This document shows positions 46,775 through 58,150 of a stretch of 64,000 bases of DNA, in pieces. Numbering within the stretch: position 1 is the first letter of the stretch; every line of letters begins with the position of its first letter. The position numbers and the translations under genes were made by a program. This DNA is from Mesotaenium endlicherianum (lineage: Eukaryota; Streptophyta; Zygnematophyceae; Zygnematales; Mesotaeniaceae), in assembly GCA_009602735.1 (NCBI GenBank), contig WELA01011897.1:85408-149407 (forward strand), given 5' to 3'. The notes under the pieces were generated by a model that did no database searches, had not been told where the DNA came from, and worked only from the letters and a program-made list of their open reading frames with translations.

Positions 46775-49700
46775 AGACCATAAGGGACTAGCCGGTCGCT
46801 CAATCTGTCTCAGAAATTAGATCCTTTCTCAAATTGGCTAACTACTACAGGAGATTATTGAGACTTACTCTACTAAGGCCAGTAAATTCACTGATCCTCT
46901 TAAAAGAACATAGGGTATGTGTGGGGAGAAGAGCAGCAAGCTGCCTTCCAGACCCTCAAAGATGCTCTGTGCTTTGTTTCTGTTCTGGCTGTATATGACC
47001 CCAGTAAACCCGTGCAGGTGGTGGCTGATGCTTCTAGCTTTGCCATGGGTACTATTTTTTTGCAGCCTGCTGACAAAACCACAAAGGATGGTAAGGTAAA
47101 GCAGGATTGGCACCTAGTGCTGTATGAGTTGATGAAGTTCAATCGAGCTGAGAGCAATTATTCAATGGATGATAAAGAGTTGTTAGCTATCATACATGTT
47201 CTCAAACATTGGAGAGCATACTCACATGGAAAATCTTTAAGGTAATTAAATATCATCTAGCTTTGACCCATTTTCAGAAGAAATCCAAGTTGTCGAGGAG
47301 AGAGAATTGCTGGAGCTAGATGATGGAGCAGTTCCAAGTTCAGATCGATTATACACCAACAAAGTTGAATCTTGCTGATCCTCTCTCTAGAAGACCTGAC
47401 TTGCAAGAGAGGAACTTTGATCGGAATGCTGTTGATAGGGTCCTTTGCGTACTCACTTCATTAAAGGTGAAAAAGTCTTTCCTTGAACAACTTAGGAAAG
47501 CCTACCTTCCTAACCCAACATTTGAGCCCAACCCAACTGATGGTGTGTGTCCTGCTACTGCACTCGGTTATAGGCTGAAGGGAGAGGTCTGGGTGACTGA
47601 AACTACTTCAGGACGGCTGAAGTTGGTCATTCTCAATAATTTAAATTTAAGGTCTGTATTGCTCAGTTAGGCTCATGACAGTGTACAGGGTGGACACTTG
47701 GGGCAAGCCAGAACTGTTGGCAAATTGGCAAAACATTCTCACTGGGAAGGGTTACCCCGTGAGGTCTTAGAATATGTTAAGTCTCATGATCAGTGTCAAA
47801 AGAACAAGTCTAGACACACACCACCGGGGGGGTAATTGCAACTGTTACCTATCCTAACTGGGAGATGAGAAACTATCTCAATGGACTGGGTGGTCACATT
47901 ATCGAGAACTGCCAATGGGCATAATTCTATCTTGGTAGTAGTGGAAATTGACAAAAATGGTCATTTTCATCCCCACCACTGTCAAAGTGACTGCTCTCAA
48001 AACTGCAAGACGGTTCTACAATCACGTAGTATGCCAACATGGGCTACCCTCGAATAGCATCTCAGACAGAGACTTAAAATTCACCTCCAAGTTATGGAGA
48101 GTATTAATGGGACTAATGGGAGTCGAACAGCTAATGAGCACAGCAAACCACCCTCAGACTGATGGGCAGACTGAAAGAGGTTTTGCAGGAGGTGCTGAGA
48201 GCCTATATTAACCAAAAACAAGATAATTGGGATGACGTGTTGCCCCAAATTCAGTTTGCTGTCAATAGTGCTGTTCATGCGTCAACAGGAAAGACCCCGT
48301 TTGAACTCAGTCTGGGTAGAGTCCTCAAGTCTTCCTTAGATGTCCTAGGGGAGTCATTGACGCACCCTGAGGGGATTGACATGCCAGTCTTCCTTCAGTT
48401 GACTCAGGAGTTTGCTGACACGCTGTCAGAAGTTCAGCACAACTTGTACAAAGCACAAGAAACCCAACAAAAATATGCCAATGAACATCGTCGGGAATTG
48501 ACATTTTCTAAGTGTGACTTAGTCAAACCGCATTCTCAGCACCTGTACCTGCCTGGTGTGGTCAAGAAAAAGCTTGGGCCTGTCTGGGCCGGTCCATATT
48601 CGGTGGTACGCCGAGTCGGTTAGAATGCTTACAAACTGAATATGTCAGCGGAATGCGAGGGTCACCTAGTAGTTAATGTGTCTTTCCTAAAACCATACAT
48701 TAAGGGTGACACCCTGTTCACCGGTCGGTAACCCGTCCAACCGGGACCCGGGACCGGTCCCCGCCGTGCGGGATGGTGACCTTGAGGAGTATGAGGTGGA
48801 TGAGATTTTGGAGGCTCGTTCCGTATGTCGATCCTCTAAATATGACATAAAGTACCTGGTTAGATGGAAGGGGTATGATGCATCTGGAACACATGGGAAT
48901 TTAAGGACCATTTAGTCAACGCAAAAGGGGTGTTGATACGCTTCTATCTCCGAGAAGCTGGTAAACCATCATAGTTGTTATTTCACTTGACAGGGACAGG
49001 TAACAGGAGGTCCTGTTCCCATTTAAGTTGGAGGGGAAAGTGACAGAAAGGGACAGATCAAGTGACGGTTGTGACAGGCAGCCCACCTTACAATTAAGTT
49101 GGAGGGAATGTGACACCTTCTTGGTGGTCAGAAATCTGCGCTCAAATATACTCTCACATTTAATTACGCTCATACTCACTCATCACAATGTTACATTTTT
49201 GGAATAACTCTGTGTCAAGCTTATCACTCGTATTCACTCCTCTCGCAAGGTAAATCAGGCCAGGTTGTAACTACGTTCTCATCCATTATTCCTCTTCGTG
49301 TGTCCTGTACTCTCTTACTATACTAACTGAGCTATTGCATGGGTGAGCAAGATGACCAAACAAGAAGCACGAACTTAAGAGGAAGAGGAAGCCTGACGAG
49401 GCCAGGCCCAGCAGCAGAATACAAAATTCCAAGATGACATTGAAGCCACTTCACTCTCAGGACGGGAGGCAGAATGGCGACGACTCAAGAAGGGGATTGA
49501 GAAGAAAAGAGAAAAGGAAGAAAGGGCCAGGAAAGAGGAGCAGGACAAGAAGGCTGAGGAGGAAAGACTCAGAATAGCCGAGGAGGACAGGAAGGTTGAG
49601 GAGGAAAGGAAGAGGCAATCGGAGAGCTATCGCCACACAGTCTTGGGCAAGAGGTCTGACCTTCTACAGGAGGCACTGAAGTTTGCCCAGAAGAGTAGGG

Positions 49701-50040
49701 CAGCAGGTCAGAGGGCAACCCTGCAAAGAGAGGGAGAGGGAGCTGTGGGCAAGTATATTGAGATCCACACTGGACTTCTCTTGTACGATGACTATGCCAG
49801 GATGGTGGCTTACATTGTCAAGGAAGCCAAGGCCTCAAGCATACATCCTGAGAACCCACCAGTACCTGTACCAGGGATAGTACCAGGGATAGTAGGATCT
49901 CTTAGGGTCATCAAGATGATTCAGATGCTACCGGATAGCTTCAGAGGTGTAACATCCTACCACAAGTTCAAGCCTATGTATAATGAGGTGGAAAGGAGGA
50001 GCTAAGAATTCTTGGCCACGAAGACCAGCCAACAGATGTT
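46775..50040 (+). mobile_element. Chromovirus A2, second part
   Basis: Similarity to A1 resumes exactly where it stopped at 21271, starting with GACCATAAGGGACT. Parts: RNase H (about 46960-47400, VVADASSFAMGT); integrase (about 47690-48310, [20 protein letters not shown]); chromodomain (about 48785-48910, [22 protein letters not shown]); and the extra ORF3 region (about 49340-50010). Similarity to A1 fades near 50040, before any 3' LTR, so the 3' end is lost. It is a fossil with many breaks. Confidence 0.8.
49340..50040 (+). CDS. ORF3 region of A2
   Basis: This is the counterpart of the A1 extra region. A charged coiled-coil part (about 49480-49620) is followed by GKRSDLLQEALKFAQKSR, KYIEIHTGLLLYDDYARMVAY and KFKPMYNEVERRS. 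These align with the A1 reading at the same spacing, with a short Pro/Val-rich difference in the middle. Conservation between two copies of different age suggests the region was under selection while the family was active. Confidence 0.7.
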
Positions 50041-51008
50041 CCCAGCCCACTCGTATACTTCGTACAGCATTGGTGTCCAGTCACGAGAGCAAAGGATATG
50101 GTAGGGACCCAAAACCCAAATCATGCTTCTAACTAAGTGCTATGATGAACTCCTATCGTCCATCCAAAATGTTACAATAACACAACTAATTATCTGAATT
50201 GAAGGATAAGTACCAAAAAGTGATTAAAAAGCGAAAACCGTTGCTTCTTGTACAATTAGCTTGGTAGAACGTATTTTCCTTGCACGTAGAAAGTAAATAC
50301 CTCTTTGTTGTATAACACAAAACGCCTGATGGAGAAGGAGCCCTGCAAGGTGGTAATTCAAAATTTACCAAGCCAACTTTCTGGGAGCATATTTAGAATT
50401 CTTGCAATTCCAACGGCGATGTTTTCACAAAGGGCCAGGTGTGAACTTGCCCTCAACGACTTAACCAAGCTAGGGTCAAACTTGTCCCAAAGGAGCAACA
50501 GAAGCCATGATGGGGGACGCATACTTGTAGGCCTGTTGTGTATATCTTAGCGACCTATTGCAAGTCTGGACCCCCTATTTTTTCACGCTTTAAGTTCCCA
50601 TTTGCTAATAATTCAAAGTCAAGGACATCTACAAGATCACTATTGCCTGCACAGTCAACAGGTATATACCAAATTTGGCTTCAAAAGACCTGCGTGTTTC
50701 CATGTTGCGCAAAAAAGGTGGAGCACAGATCAAAATAAGAACAATCATCTAGGAAGGAATTCTAGTCAATTATGCACTCCTCCCTAGAGGCGACCAACCA
50801 TCACGATGATAACCGATGGCGCACCTCATAAAGCCTCCCACTAGATGGTAGTTCCTCGATGTAATGTGAAACCCAATGCCAATCACTTCCGCATCTCCAC
50901 AGGCAATTGGTTTAATCTAAAGTACCTGAACTGTGTACAAAATTGGTTGAGCCTCGCCGCGAAGCTCTCATGGGACCTCTTAGTGATAGTATTACAGTCT
51001 AGAAGACA
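50041..51008. other. Unassigned region downstream of the kelch gene
   Basis: No gene is recognised. The part next to 51008 is probably the 3' untranslated region of the minus-strand kelch gene. Confidence 0.4.
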
Positions 51009-51465
51009 CTACAAGGCAAGCTCGGCAACCCCGGCCGTTGAGCCCATGCTATCCCCCATGTTTGCAATCTCCGACCACTCTTTTTGGGCCCTATCCCAAA
51101 CATATGCCGTGTTAAGGAACCGTACGTTCGCCACGCGCTCGATGCAAGCGCCCCCGACTAGAGCAATGGAGCCGCGAAAGCACGAGGTTCCGTGCCCATA
51201 CAGGCGATCTCTGGGGAGAGGCGGGACCTCGAGGTCGTTCACGTCCGGCATGAAGCTTGGGATCCCCGACGATAGGCAGTAGGCATAGAGCGCGCTCCGG
51301 TCGGTCACGTACGCAACGATCGACTTGAAGCTACAGAGCGACCACTCCCGCGTGTGCGGGTTGTACACGTTGGCGGGCCGAAAGTGGTCCCCCACGCCCG
51401 AAAAGGGCAGCGAGACGGGGAATGCGTGGAGCCGTCCTGCTTGCACCATGCCGTTGCACCTCCCA
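51009..51465 (-). CDS. Kelch-repeat protein, last exon
   Basis: The exon starts after a TGCAG acceptor (phase 2) and ends with TAG at 51009-51011. It reads ANVYNPHTREWSL, PPLPRDRLYGHGTSCFRGS, LVGGACIERVANVRFLNTAY and WDRAQKEWSEIANMG, blades of a kelch propeller with degenerate glycines. Kelch proteins of this type are often F-box substrate receptors of SCF ubiquitin ligases, but no F-box was found in the window, so that role is only a possibility. The C-terminal end is complete. Confidence 0.75.
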
Positions 51466-51564
51466 CTGCATTGCCACGACGACACGACGACCGCACAGCA
51501 CAGGCCAGAGCCATCTCGCGCACAATGCTTGTCAAATAAATGTCCAGTTTGAGTGCTCCGGCCT

Positions 51565-51690
51565 GACTCGATTGACTCAGTCAACTCCGCTGAGCTGATA
51601 TGATTGGCAAGGATGGACTGACTGACTGTGCGGATTCGGCTGACCTGACTCGGTTGACTCGGCTGACCTGACTTGGTTGACTCAGCTGAA
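51565..51690. repeat. GACTCGGCTGACCT-type minisatellite in the kelch intron
   Basis: Degenerate units built on CTGACTCGGTTGACTCGG repeat at about 23-base spacing within the intron 51466-51749. Confidence 0.7.
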
Positions 51691-51749
51691 CAGCCTCAGC
51701 CAACTGGCCTTACTGGACCTGCAATGGCAATTGTGGGAGTCTTGCTCAC

Positions 51750-51958
51750 CTGAGGCTGGGCAGGCCGGGGAAGGCCTTCCAGTGCTTGCGCTCGGAGTCC
51801 AGCACCTCTGCCGCCTCGAGCTCCCTCCCCCACACACCCCCCCATCCGCCCGCCACGTAGATGCAGTCGTCTATCACCCCGCAGGCAAAGGTGGCGCGCG
51901 CGCACCCCAGGGGGGGCCCTGGCTCCCATCGGCTGCGGACAGGGTCGTACACCCACAC
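51750..51958 (-). CDS. Kelch-repeat protein, middle exon
   Basis: 209 bases, phase 0 acceptor (CCTGCAG) and phase 2 donor (AG|GTGAGC), which matches the phase of the last exon. It reads VWVYDPVRSRWEPGPPLG, then ACGVIDDCIYVAGGWGG and EVLDSERKHWKAFPGLP. The double glycine and the spaced Tyr and Trp are the kelch motif. Confidence 0.85.
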
Positions 51959-52138
51959 CTGCAGGCTTGCACACAGCTTCAATTTCAGGCTAAAGACAGA
52001 TTTGGAGACAGATTTGTAGACAGGTAAAGGGGAGGATGGGCGGACGCAGGTCGGACTTAATGCGTCGGAGCGCTATCTGTATGTGTGCGTGGGTCTCAGA
52101 TTGCGTTACTGGGTAAGAGAGTGAGGATGAGGCAGAGG

Positions 52139-52193
<55 letters not shown>

Positions 52194-52402
52194 GTGCACG
52201 CATGGCCAGATCGTATGGCCCCAATACGCTCCGGAGGTGCACGAGAATTGCCAACAGAAATTCAAGGGAGGCACTCTCCAGCAGCCGCCCCTCCCAGAGC
52301 TGCGTGCTCCGCTGTCTTCCTTGCCAAGCCCCAGCCTAGCCCCAGCCTAGCCCCGGCCTAATTCCAGCTTGGTCCAGCTTGGCCCAGCCTGGCCCAAGCC
52401 TA
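52139..52402. repeat. GA microsatellite and CCCAGCCTAGC minisatellite in the kelch intron
   Basis: An unbroken (GA)n of about 50 bases (52141-52190) is followed, after unique DNA, by five or more variants of CCCAGCCTAG / CCAGCTTGG (52328-52402). A smaller GTCAACAAG repeat lies at 52557-52590. All are between the middle and first recognised kelch exons. Confidence 0.75.
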
Positions 52403-52889
52403 GTTCTCTGCTGAGTGTCAATCGTCGCTCCATTAAAATTTGCACTGTCCTCTGTCATTGATGTCACCGTATTTCACTCTCTGTGCAGAGCTGGAAGTAG
52501 CGTGGCGTCAGAGGGACACGTATCCATGAGCCCTTAGACTCTGCACAGATTATGAGTTGTCAACAAGTAGTCAACAAGTGGTCAACGAGTTGTCAGCCAG
52601 ACACTGATTGAGGATGGCTCAGAGCCTGAAGGTCATAGCTTACTGTGAGAAGCTGAAACCCCCCCTCGAATGTACCCAGGCGCAACTGCAGGAGGGGGCA
52701 AATTTGAAATGTAGTAGTGGAATATTACGAAGAAGAGTCTGATGGTTTAATCATACTGTACGTGCATGTAATCATACTGTACGTGCATGTGGATGTGCAC
52801 AACAGTTTGGGTCTTCTCACTAGATATGATGAGCTGAGAGAGTATGGGGGTAAGGACGAGCAACAGAGAACGGGGGTCAGTATTAACNG

Positions 52890-53034
52890 TCACTGTATTC
52901 ACCCGTCGTGGGATCAACCACATCCGAGCAGCCCCCCATGACGTACAGCTTGCCGCCGGCTACGGCCGTGCGGTAGTTCCTGAGGCTGCTGATGGACGTG
53001 GGCAGCCGCGGCAGCCTGATCCACCTGTCCAGCT
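52890..53034 (-). CDS. Kelch-repeat protein, upstream exon
   Basis: It reads LDRWIRLPRLPTSISSLRNY, then AVAGGKLYVMGGCSDVVDP, a clear kelch blade. The acceptor is GTGCAG near 53035. The donor side falls at a single N (52889), immediately before GT, so the exact border is uncertain. The N-terminal exon is not identified. It may lie to the right among purine-rich DNA (53335-53460), where open frames are low-complexity only. Confidence 0.75.
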
Positions 53035-53800
53035 CTGCACTCCCACGCCTCCCTCCCCCCCGGCAGAAACGTCCCCTGACAAGAGGAGGTCAAGTCAAGC
53101 TAGAGGCACGGCGGGCGAGGTTGGGCAGTGATACCGACAGGCCCTTTGCCGATGGGGCCAGGAGGGGCCCCGGCCCTGGCTCAAGTTGCAGGTGAAGTGG
53201 ATGCTCCAGCTGTGGAGAATCACTGTTGGTCCTGAAGGCGTTCTTGCGAGCGAGGGTGAAAAGTTGGAACCTGGACGTTGCTGCTTCTTCTCGAGTTCAC
53301 TGCCTGCCTTTACTGGAGGGTCAGGGTTGAGGGGAGAAAGGGGAAGGACAGAGAGGGAGAGAGCAAGAGGGACGGAGAGAAAGAGGGAGAGAGAAAGAGA
53401 GAAGGGTGTGTATTTGGGGAGGGGGGCCGAGAGGGAGAGGAAAGTGGGGGGTAAAGAAGGCTTGACTGCTGGTCCACAAGGTTTTTGGCTCTGAAAAAGG
53501 GATGTATCGCATATATAGCACGGCAAGGTTTCAAGAAGGAGGCCATATCAAGTCCAATCCGCTCTTAGCATGCAACGTTCCCATGCTTAAGAGCGGAGCA
53601 GCAATGTTCATCGACGCCCACTCTCCCAGGCCCTAGGTCTGACGAGTGGAAGAAAGAGTCCTGAAAAGTATATCTGTCTTTCCTGCCTCCTCTTTCGCCC
53701 CTAGCCCTCGATCCCCTCCCCCTCCTCCTCCTCCACCACAGGAGGCTCCTCAGACAGACAGGCCTCCGCTCCCCAGCTTTGCAAAACAGCTACTGAAAGT

Positions 53801-53893
53801 GCCGCTACAGATACCCTGCTACAGATGGCACTGTTACAGATGGCACGCTGCAGATGGCACCGCTATAGATGGCATAGCTGCAGATGGATAGAC
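53801..53893. repeat. ACAGATGGCAC minisatellite, about six units
   Basis: Units of 15-18 bases built on GCTACAGATGGCA repeat with small variations. Confidence 0.8.
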
Positions 53894-54009
53894 CAGGCCC
53901 CCCCCTGTACGCACTTGTGAGCGTCAACTGCCTGCAAGAAGCTTCCAGCTCTGAGCTAAGCTGCCCTGTCAGTCTTGGAGGATGACCAGTGTCATCAAAA
54001 CACTTCACC

Positions 54010-54235
54010 TAAGAGCTGGGAGCTGGGCGCAATCGACTCCCCTAGTGGCTCCATTGTCAGTCCAGACCTGGGGGATAGGACATGTGAGAGCTGGCAGCTG
54101 GAGCTAGGTGCTACCGGCCCCCTAAGTGGCTTCAATTTCAGTTCACACCCTGGGGGCAGGACCCTACAGAGCTGGGAGCTGGGGGCTCTTGGCTCCCTTA
54201 GTGGGTCCAGGTTCTGTTCACACCTGGTATGTATG
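54010..54235. repeat. 78-base (26-codon) tandem repeat, three units
   Basis: Each unit begins AGAGCTGG(G/C)AGCTGG and runs through CCCTAGTGG and CAGACCTGGGGG-like words. The period is a multiple of three, and one plus-strand frame stays open through all units (SWELGAIDSPSGSIVS, SWQLELGATGPLSGF, SWELGALGSLSGS). The minus strand is open here too. I see no flanking exon signals strong enough to call a gene. Confidence 0.75.
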
Positions 54236-56076
54236 CCTTCCACGTTTTGTCTGGCTCCCTGGCTGATGCATAGAGCCAGCTCTCCTGAACTCCCCTCTCC
54301 TTCCTGGCTCTGCCCATGTCAGCTGTGATAAAATTAGCTGCTTAACAATAGTGATTTAAGACGCTGCAACACACATGCGGGTGCATATCTGTTGCAGTAT
54401 TGTCATACGGAAGCAGGTAGAATTGGAATCACAAGCAATTTCTTCCGAGGAGTACAACGGTAATAGTGTTGACATGACAAGCAAAAACATGCCCTTCACA
54501 AGCATGTAGCACACAATGTCTAATGCCTGCAGTAACTGACGAGGGCTATTGAAGAACTCGACAACCTACTGGTAGAAAGACGAGCTGGTCAGAGTTTCTC
54601 GCCAAGCTGAAGAAACAGCCATCATGTGTGGATGGCAATGGCGAGGTACCAAGATGAGACATGCCAAGGCCAGATCCTGAGGGAGCCCGGGAAGGAGCTC
54701 CATGCTTTCTTTTCCCCAGACAGCCCTCTCTTAACGGAGTCGAGCTGATTTTTTATGTGCATAGGCTGTGTATCCTCCTCACGAGCTGCATTGTGCTGCA
54801 AATGAAGGAGGAGGAGAGGAGGCAGTGGTCGTATGCATATAGAACAAAGAGAATAGTATTCGGAAAAAGGAAGGCCGGGCCCAAAAGATAGAGAAGTTCT
54901 GGTTAAAAAGCTACAATGACCATACAAAGTACGATAATCACTGACACTAAAGAAGGTTAAACTTCTTAATCTTGAGCAGCCTTTATGAAGCCTTCAATCG
55001 CTATGTCTGGCTGGCCACACCAAGTACAAAGAATCATAAAAGGCATGATGTCGATTGACACAGAAGACAGTGCTATGACTTTGTGAAAGCCTAGGAAGCC
55101 TACAATGAACGAAGAAGATCAAGCTGAAGATGTTGTCAAATGATGCAGCATGATGATCACCTTTCGCAAATTGCTACATTTAATATGGCAGCCACATGTG
55201 CGACCAGGAGAGCCATTTCCGAGGAAGCTGTGCATTGAGCTGTAGCCTGGCCCTTTTTAGGAGTGTGGAGCAGGCAGGATTCTTTATGGAGCCGGAGTGG
55301 ATGGATCCTGATGGAGCCCGAGCCCTATAGACCTGCCTAGCTTGACCTGCCCAGTGCCCAGGCTCTAGACCAGTCCTCGTAAGTCCCGACCAGTCCCGAC
55401 CTGTCCCGACTCCCGACCCCCCCGGTCCTCCTTCGTGACAGTGATGCGCCATGTCGCGCGGCGCACCGAATCGCTCCCGACTCGTGTGCGCTGGTGTGCG
55501 TGCTTTGCTGCAAAGCAGCCTTCTTCACACTTTTTCACCTGGCTGGACTTCACCACGCTAATCCGTGCCTCGCTGTTCCTTACGAGCTCTTCCCGGCCCT
55601 GCAAGCAGCACATGTCGTTTTATGAACAGGCGGAAGCGGCGATCGACGGCAATCGACTGCGACATGAGTAAGCGTGACAATAAGTTCTCTGAGGACGCCA
55701 GGTCATGTGAGCCTAGGCTCGTGAGAAAACGCCAGCTTTGGTTACTAAACTCGTGGCCAGCGCTGCACCTCCTCTATGAACCAAAAGTGCGCGACAATGT
55801 CCGAAATGTCCACGACTGAAAAACTCGTTCCTGAACTTCGACAACATTGGCCTGTAGAGCATTTTATGTTTGTGACTTGTAAGGTCGAACAAGGTCATGT
55901 AACGGTCCATGCTGCAGACTATCTTCTTCCAGAGTTCCTCGTGGTCTCAGGAATTTGATCGTAGAGGAGGGATCCAGAAAAAGGAAGCATCCGAGGGATC
56001 AAAGAAGGGGTACACATACGTTAGTAAAAAACGCCTGTGCAATTAGTCATTTATACTTTCTTTTTGGGCTGTAAGA
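54236..56076. other. Intergenic region with no supported gene
   Basis: Only short, uncorroborated open frames are present. A short CAGTCCCGAC repeat lies near 55372-55420. The right part probably holds the promoter and 5' leader of the F-box gene. Confidence 0.4.
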
Positions 56077-56412
56077 ATGTGTAACATCACGTATGTCGGC
56101 AATGAGGAGGAAACTAGCGGGTCCTTGAGCCTTGCGGTAGACATTGGCGAGTTGCCAGCCTTCAAGGTCCTCGACTCCCTTCCCGAGGAGGTTGCAGTGT
56201 CTGTTGTAAGCCTATTGCCTGCAAGAGAGGTCCGTTGTCTTTCGACTTGCTCAAAGGCGTGGGCATCATTGTGTGAGGGCGACGAAGTATGGAGTGCTGT
56301 TTATGACAGAAGGTGGCCTGAAGCAGATAACGCAAAGAGACTCGGAAATAGAAATGGCGTAGCAGTTCCTCGTTCGAAGGAGGAGCAAAGGCTGGTCAAC
56401 ACTGCCAAATTT
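56077..56412 (+). CDS. F-box protein, first coding exon
   Basis: Begins MCNITYVGNEEE and ends in phase 0 at a GTAAGC donor (56413). The F-box lies at about residues 29-75: LDSLPEEVAVSVVSLLPARE, then CSKAWASLCEGDEVWSAVY. It contains the usual LP, the hydrophobic helices and a W-L/V pair. F-box proteins bind SKP1 and bring substrates to the SCF ubiquitin ligase. The segment after it (RRWPEADNAKR) is typical of plant F-box proteins with C-terminal unknown domains. Confidence 0.8.
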
Positions 56413-57514
56413 GTAAGCAACTCGGGAACTTGTTTTTGTCCAGACCGTTCTTCAACTAGTGCATAAATTGTGTGTGTAGTTTGTAATGTCCCAGTGGAGG
56501 CACGGAAGGTGATAAGGTGCAAAGGTTCTGGAGGCGCGGCTTCCATTGGCTACTTTTCGGGGATATCTTCTTATTGGGACCTTGTCAGTACCTTATTCTA
56601 TCCCCAATTTGAGTGATATTGGTGTTGGCTTTTCGTGCAGTCCCTTGCCACACATTTGTGTTCTGGGGATGTAGTTAACCACTCTTTAAGGGATCCTGTT
56701 CTAGTGCTATTTACAAAAGCCCAGAGCCCAGAGCCCAGAGTTTTGGGGTGGTGTCGTTATGAAGTTGTCTTTCCTGACCATCAGTGGTATCGTGGGATGA
56801 ACTAGATCGGGGGGTGATCTGGTCCAGCGGGATAAAAAGTGGGTAGTTCAATCCTGCAAGTAAATGTTTTCCTCAAAATACTGACATGACCGTGCTCCAG
56901 TCCAGCATACTGATGGAATTCGAAGTCTTGAGGTAAAGAGTCCACTCGCACTCTAGTAGAGTTGGTGCATCGTTGGCCAACTACGAGGCCAGGTGTCGCG
57001 ATGCCAAGGTCTCAGTGTGTGAAAGGTCCTCCTGGGGGTGCTGTCATATTCTCAAGCCATGGTCCCCTCTTTAAGTTTCTGTTTTCTGTTTGAGTCAAAG
57101 GCGCTGCAGTGACATACCCCTGCAAGGCTTGTGATGGCGGCGGCTGCTCTCTTACGTCAAAGCTCCTCTTGCCAACGTTATCAGTCCCTGACTGTAATTT
57201 TCTATTTCCAAGAGGGTATTTTGATCGGGTGTCACTTAACGAGTCTCAACTTTCCGACGACGGTGGACAGAAGCTATCAATAGTTGCTAGTGACCCCCAG
57301 GCACTGCACTGCTTGTTATCTTCCCTGCTTCTGCGGGGCCCTGACCACCCCCCCAGACCAACGTGACGCATGTGCTTCCTGTGTAGCTCCGCTGCAACTG
57401 GGGCTCCGCTGGGGGCTCTGCCGAGGGCTGCTCCACCGCGCTGACCGTGTCTGTCCTGCGTCCGTTTCTCCGCTTGGGCCCTGCTTGGGGGGGGGGGGGG
57501 GGGGGCTGCTGCAG

Positions 57515-57763
57515 AACTGGCGCCAGGCGTACATGGGGCGCGCCAGCGAGGTGGCGGAGCAGGCGAGCGAGGTGACGGCGTTTCTTATGAAGTGCGCGTG
57601 CAACGAGTCGGTGGAGGTGTTTGACTACCACAAGGCGCTGCGCACGCTGCGCGCCGCGCGCCTGCAGCTGGGCGACCTGGCGCTGACGCTGCTGAGCCGC
57701 AGGCACAGCGTGCTTGTCAACCTCATCGGCGTGCACTACGCGCTGCTGCACCTCAAGGCCGAG
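57515..57763 (+). CDS. F-box protein, second exon
   Basis: 83 codons, phase 0 at both ends (acceptor CTGCAG, donor GTGGGT). It reads NWRQAYMGRASEVAEQASEV, FLMKCACNESVEVFDYHKAL and LIGVHYALLHLKAE. The start (W-x2-AY after the F-box exon) fits the usual pattern of F-box proteins in which the first exon ends just before a WRxAY segment. The acceptor is preceded by a run of about 19 G instead of a pyrimidine tract. Confidence 0.75.
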
Positions 57764-58150
57764 GTGGGTGCTGGGTGCCGGGTGCTGGGTGCTGGGTGCC
57801 GCGCTTGGGCTGGCTCCGCTGCAACACACGATCAAACGCCCGCTCGCTAGCTCGCTCGCTCGCATGCCCCCAACGTCGGCGGTGTGCTAGCGCGCTCGTT
57901 TGCTCGCCGCTCCTGCCGGCGTAGTCCTTGCTTGCCCTGCCATTTGGCGCGCCCTCCTTGCACAGCCGTCTGGCACGTCCCCTGCTGTCTCGGCATGCTT
58001 TCTTTGCAATCTGACGCGCTCTCCTTGCCACCTGGCACGCTCTTCCGTGCAATTGAATATGCTCTGGCCGTCCTGGCCCTCCTTGCCTCCTAGGACGCTC
58101 TGGCATCGTGTTCCCTCCCTGCCATCTGGCATACGTTGCGGCGTCCTTGC
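57764..58150. repeat. Minisatellites in the second F-box intron
   Basis: Right after the donor come five or six copies of GGGTGCT/GGGTGCC (57765-57800). Then, from about 57915 to 58150, a 30-35 base unit related to TCCTTGCCATCTGGCACGCTC recurs seven or eight times with variation. Bases 58151-59162 are the rest of the intron, with C-rich runs near 58360-58440 and no gene. Confidence 0.7.

Noticed and set aside
53186-53526. Purine-rich open frames near the kelch gene as its N-terminal exon
   Set aside because: Composition is (GA)n-driven, with no F-box or kelch motif.
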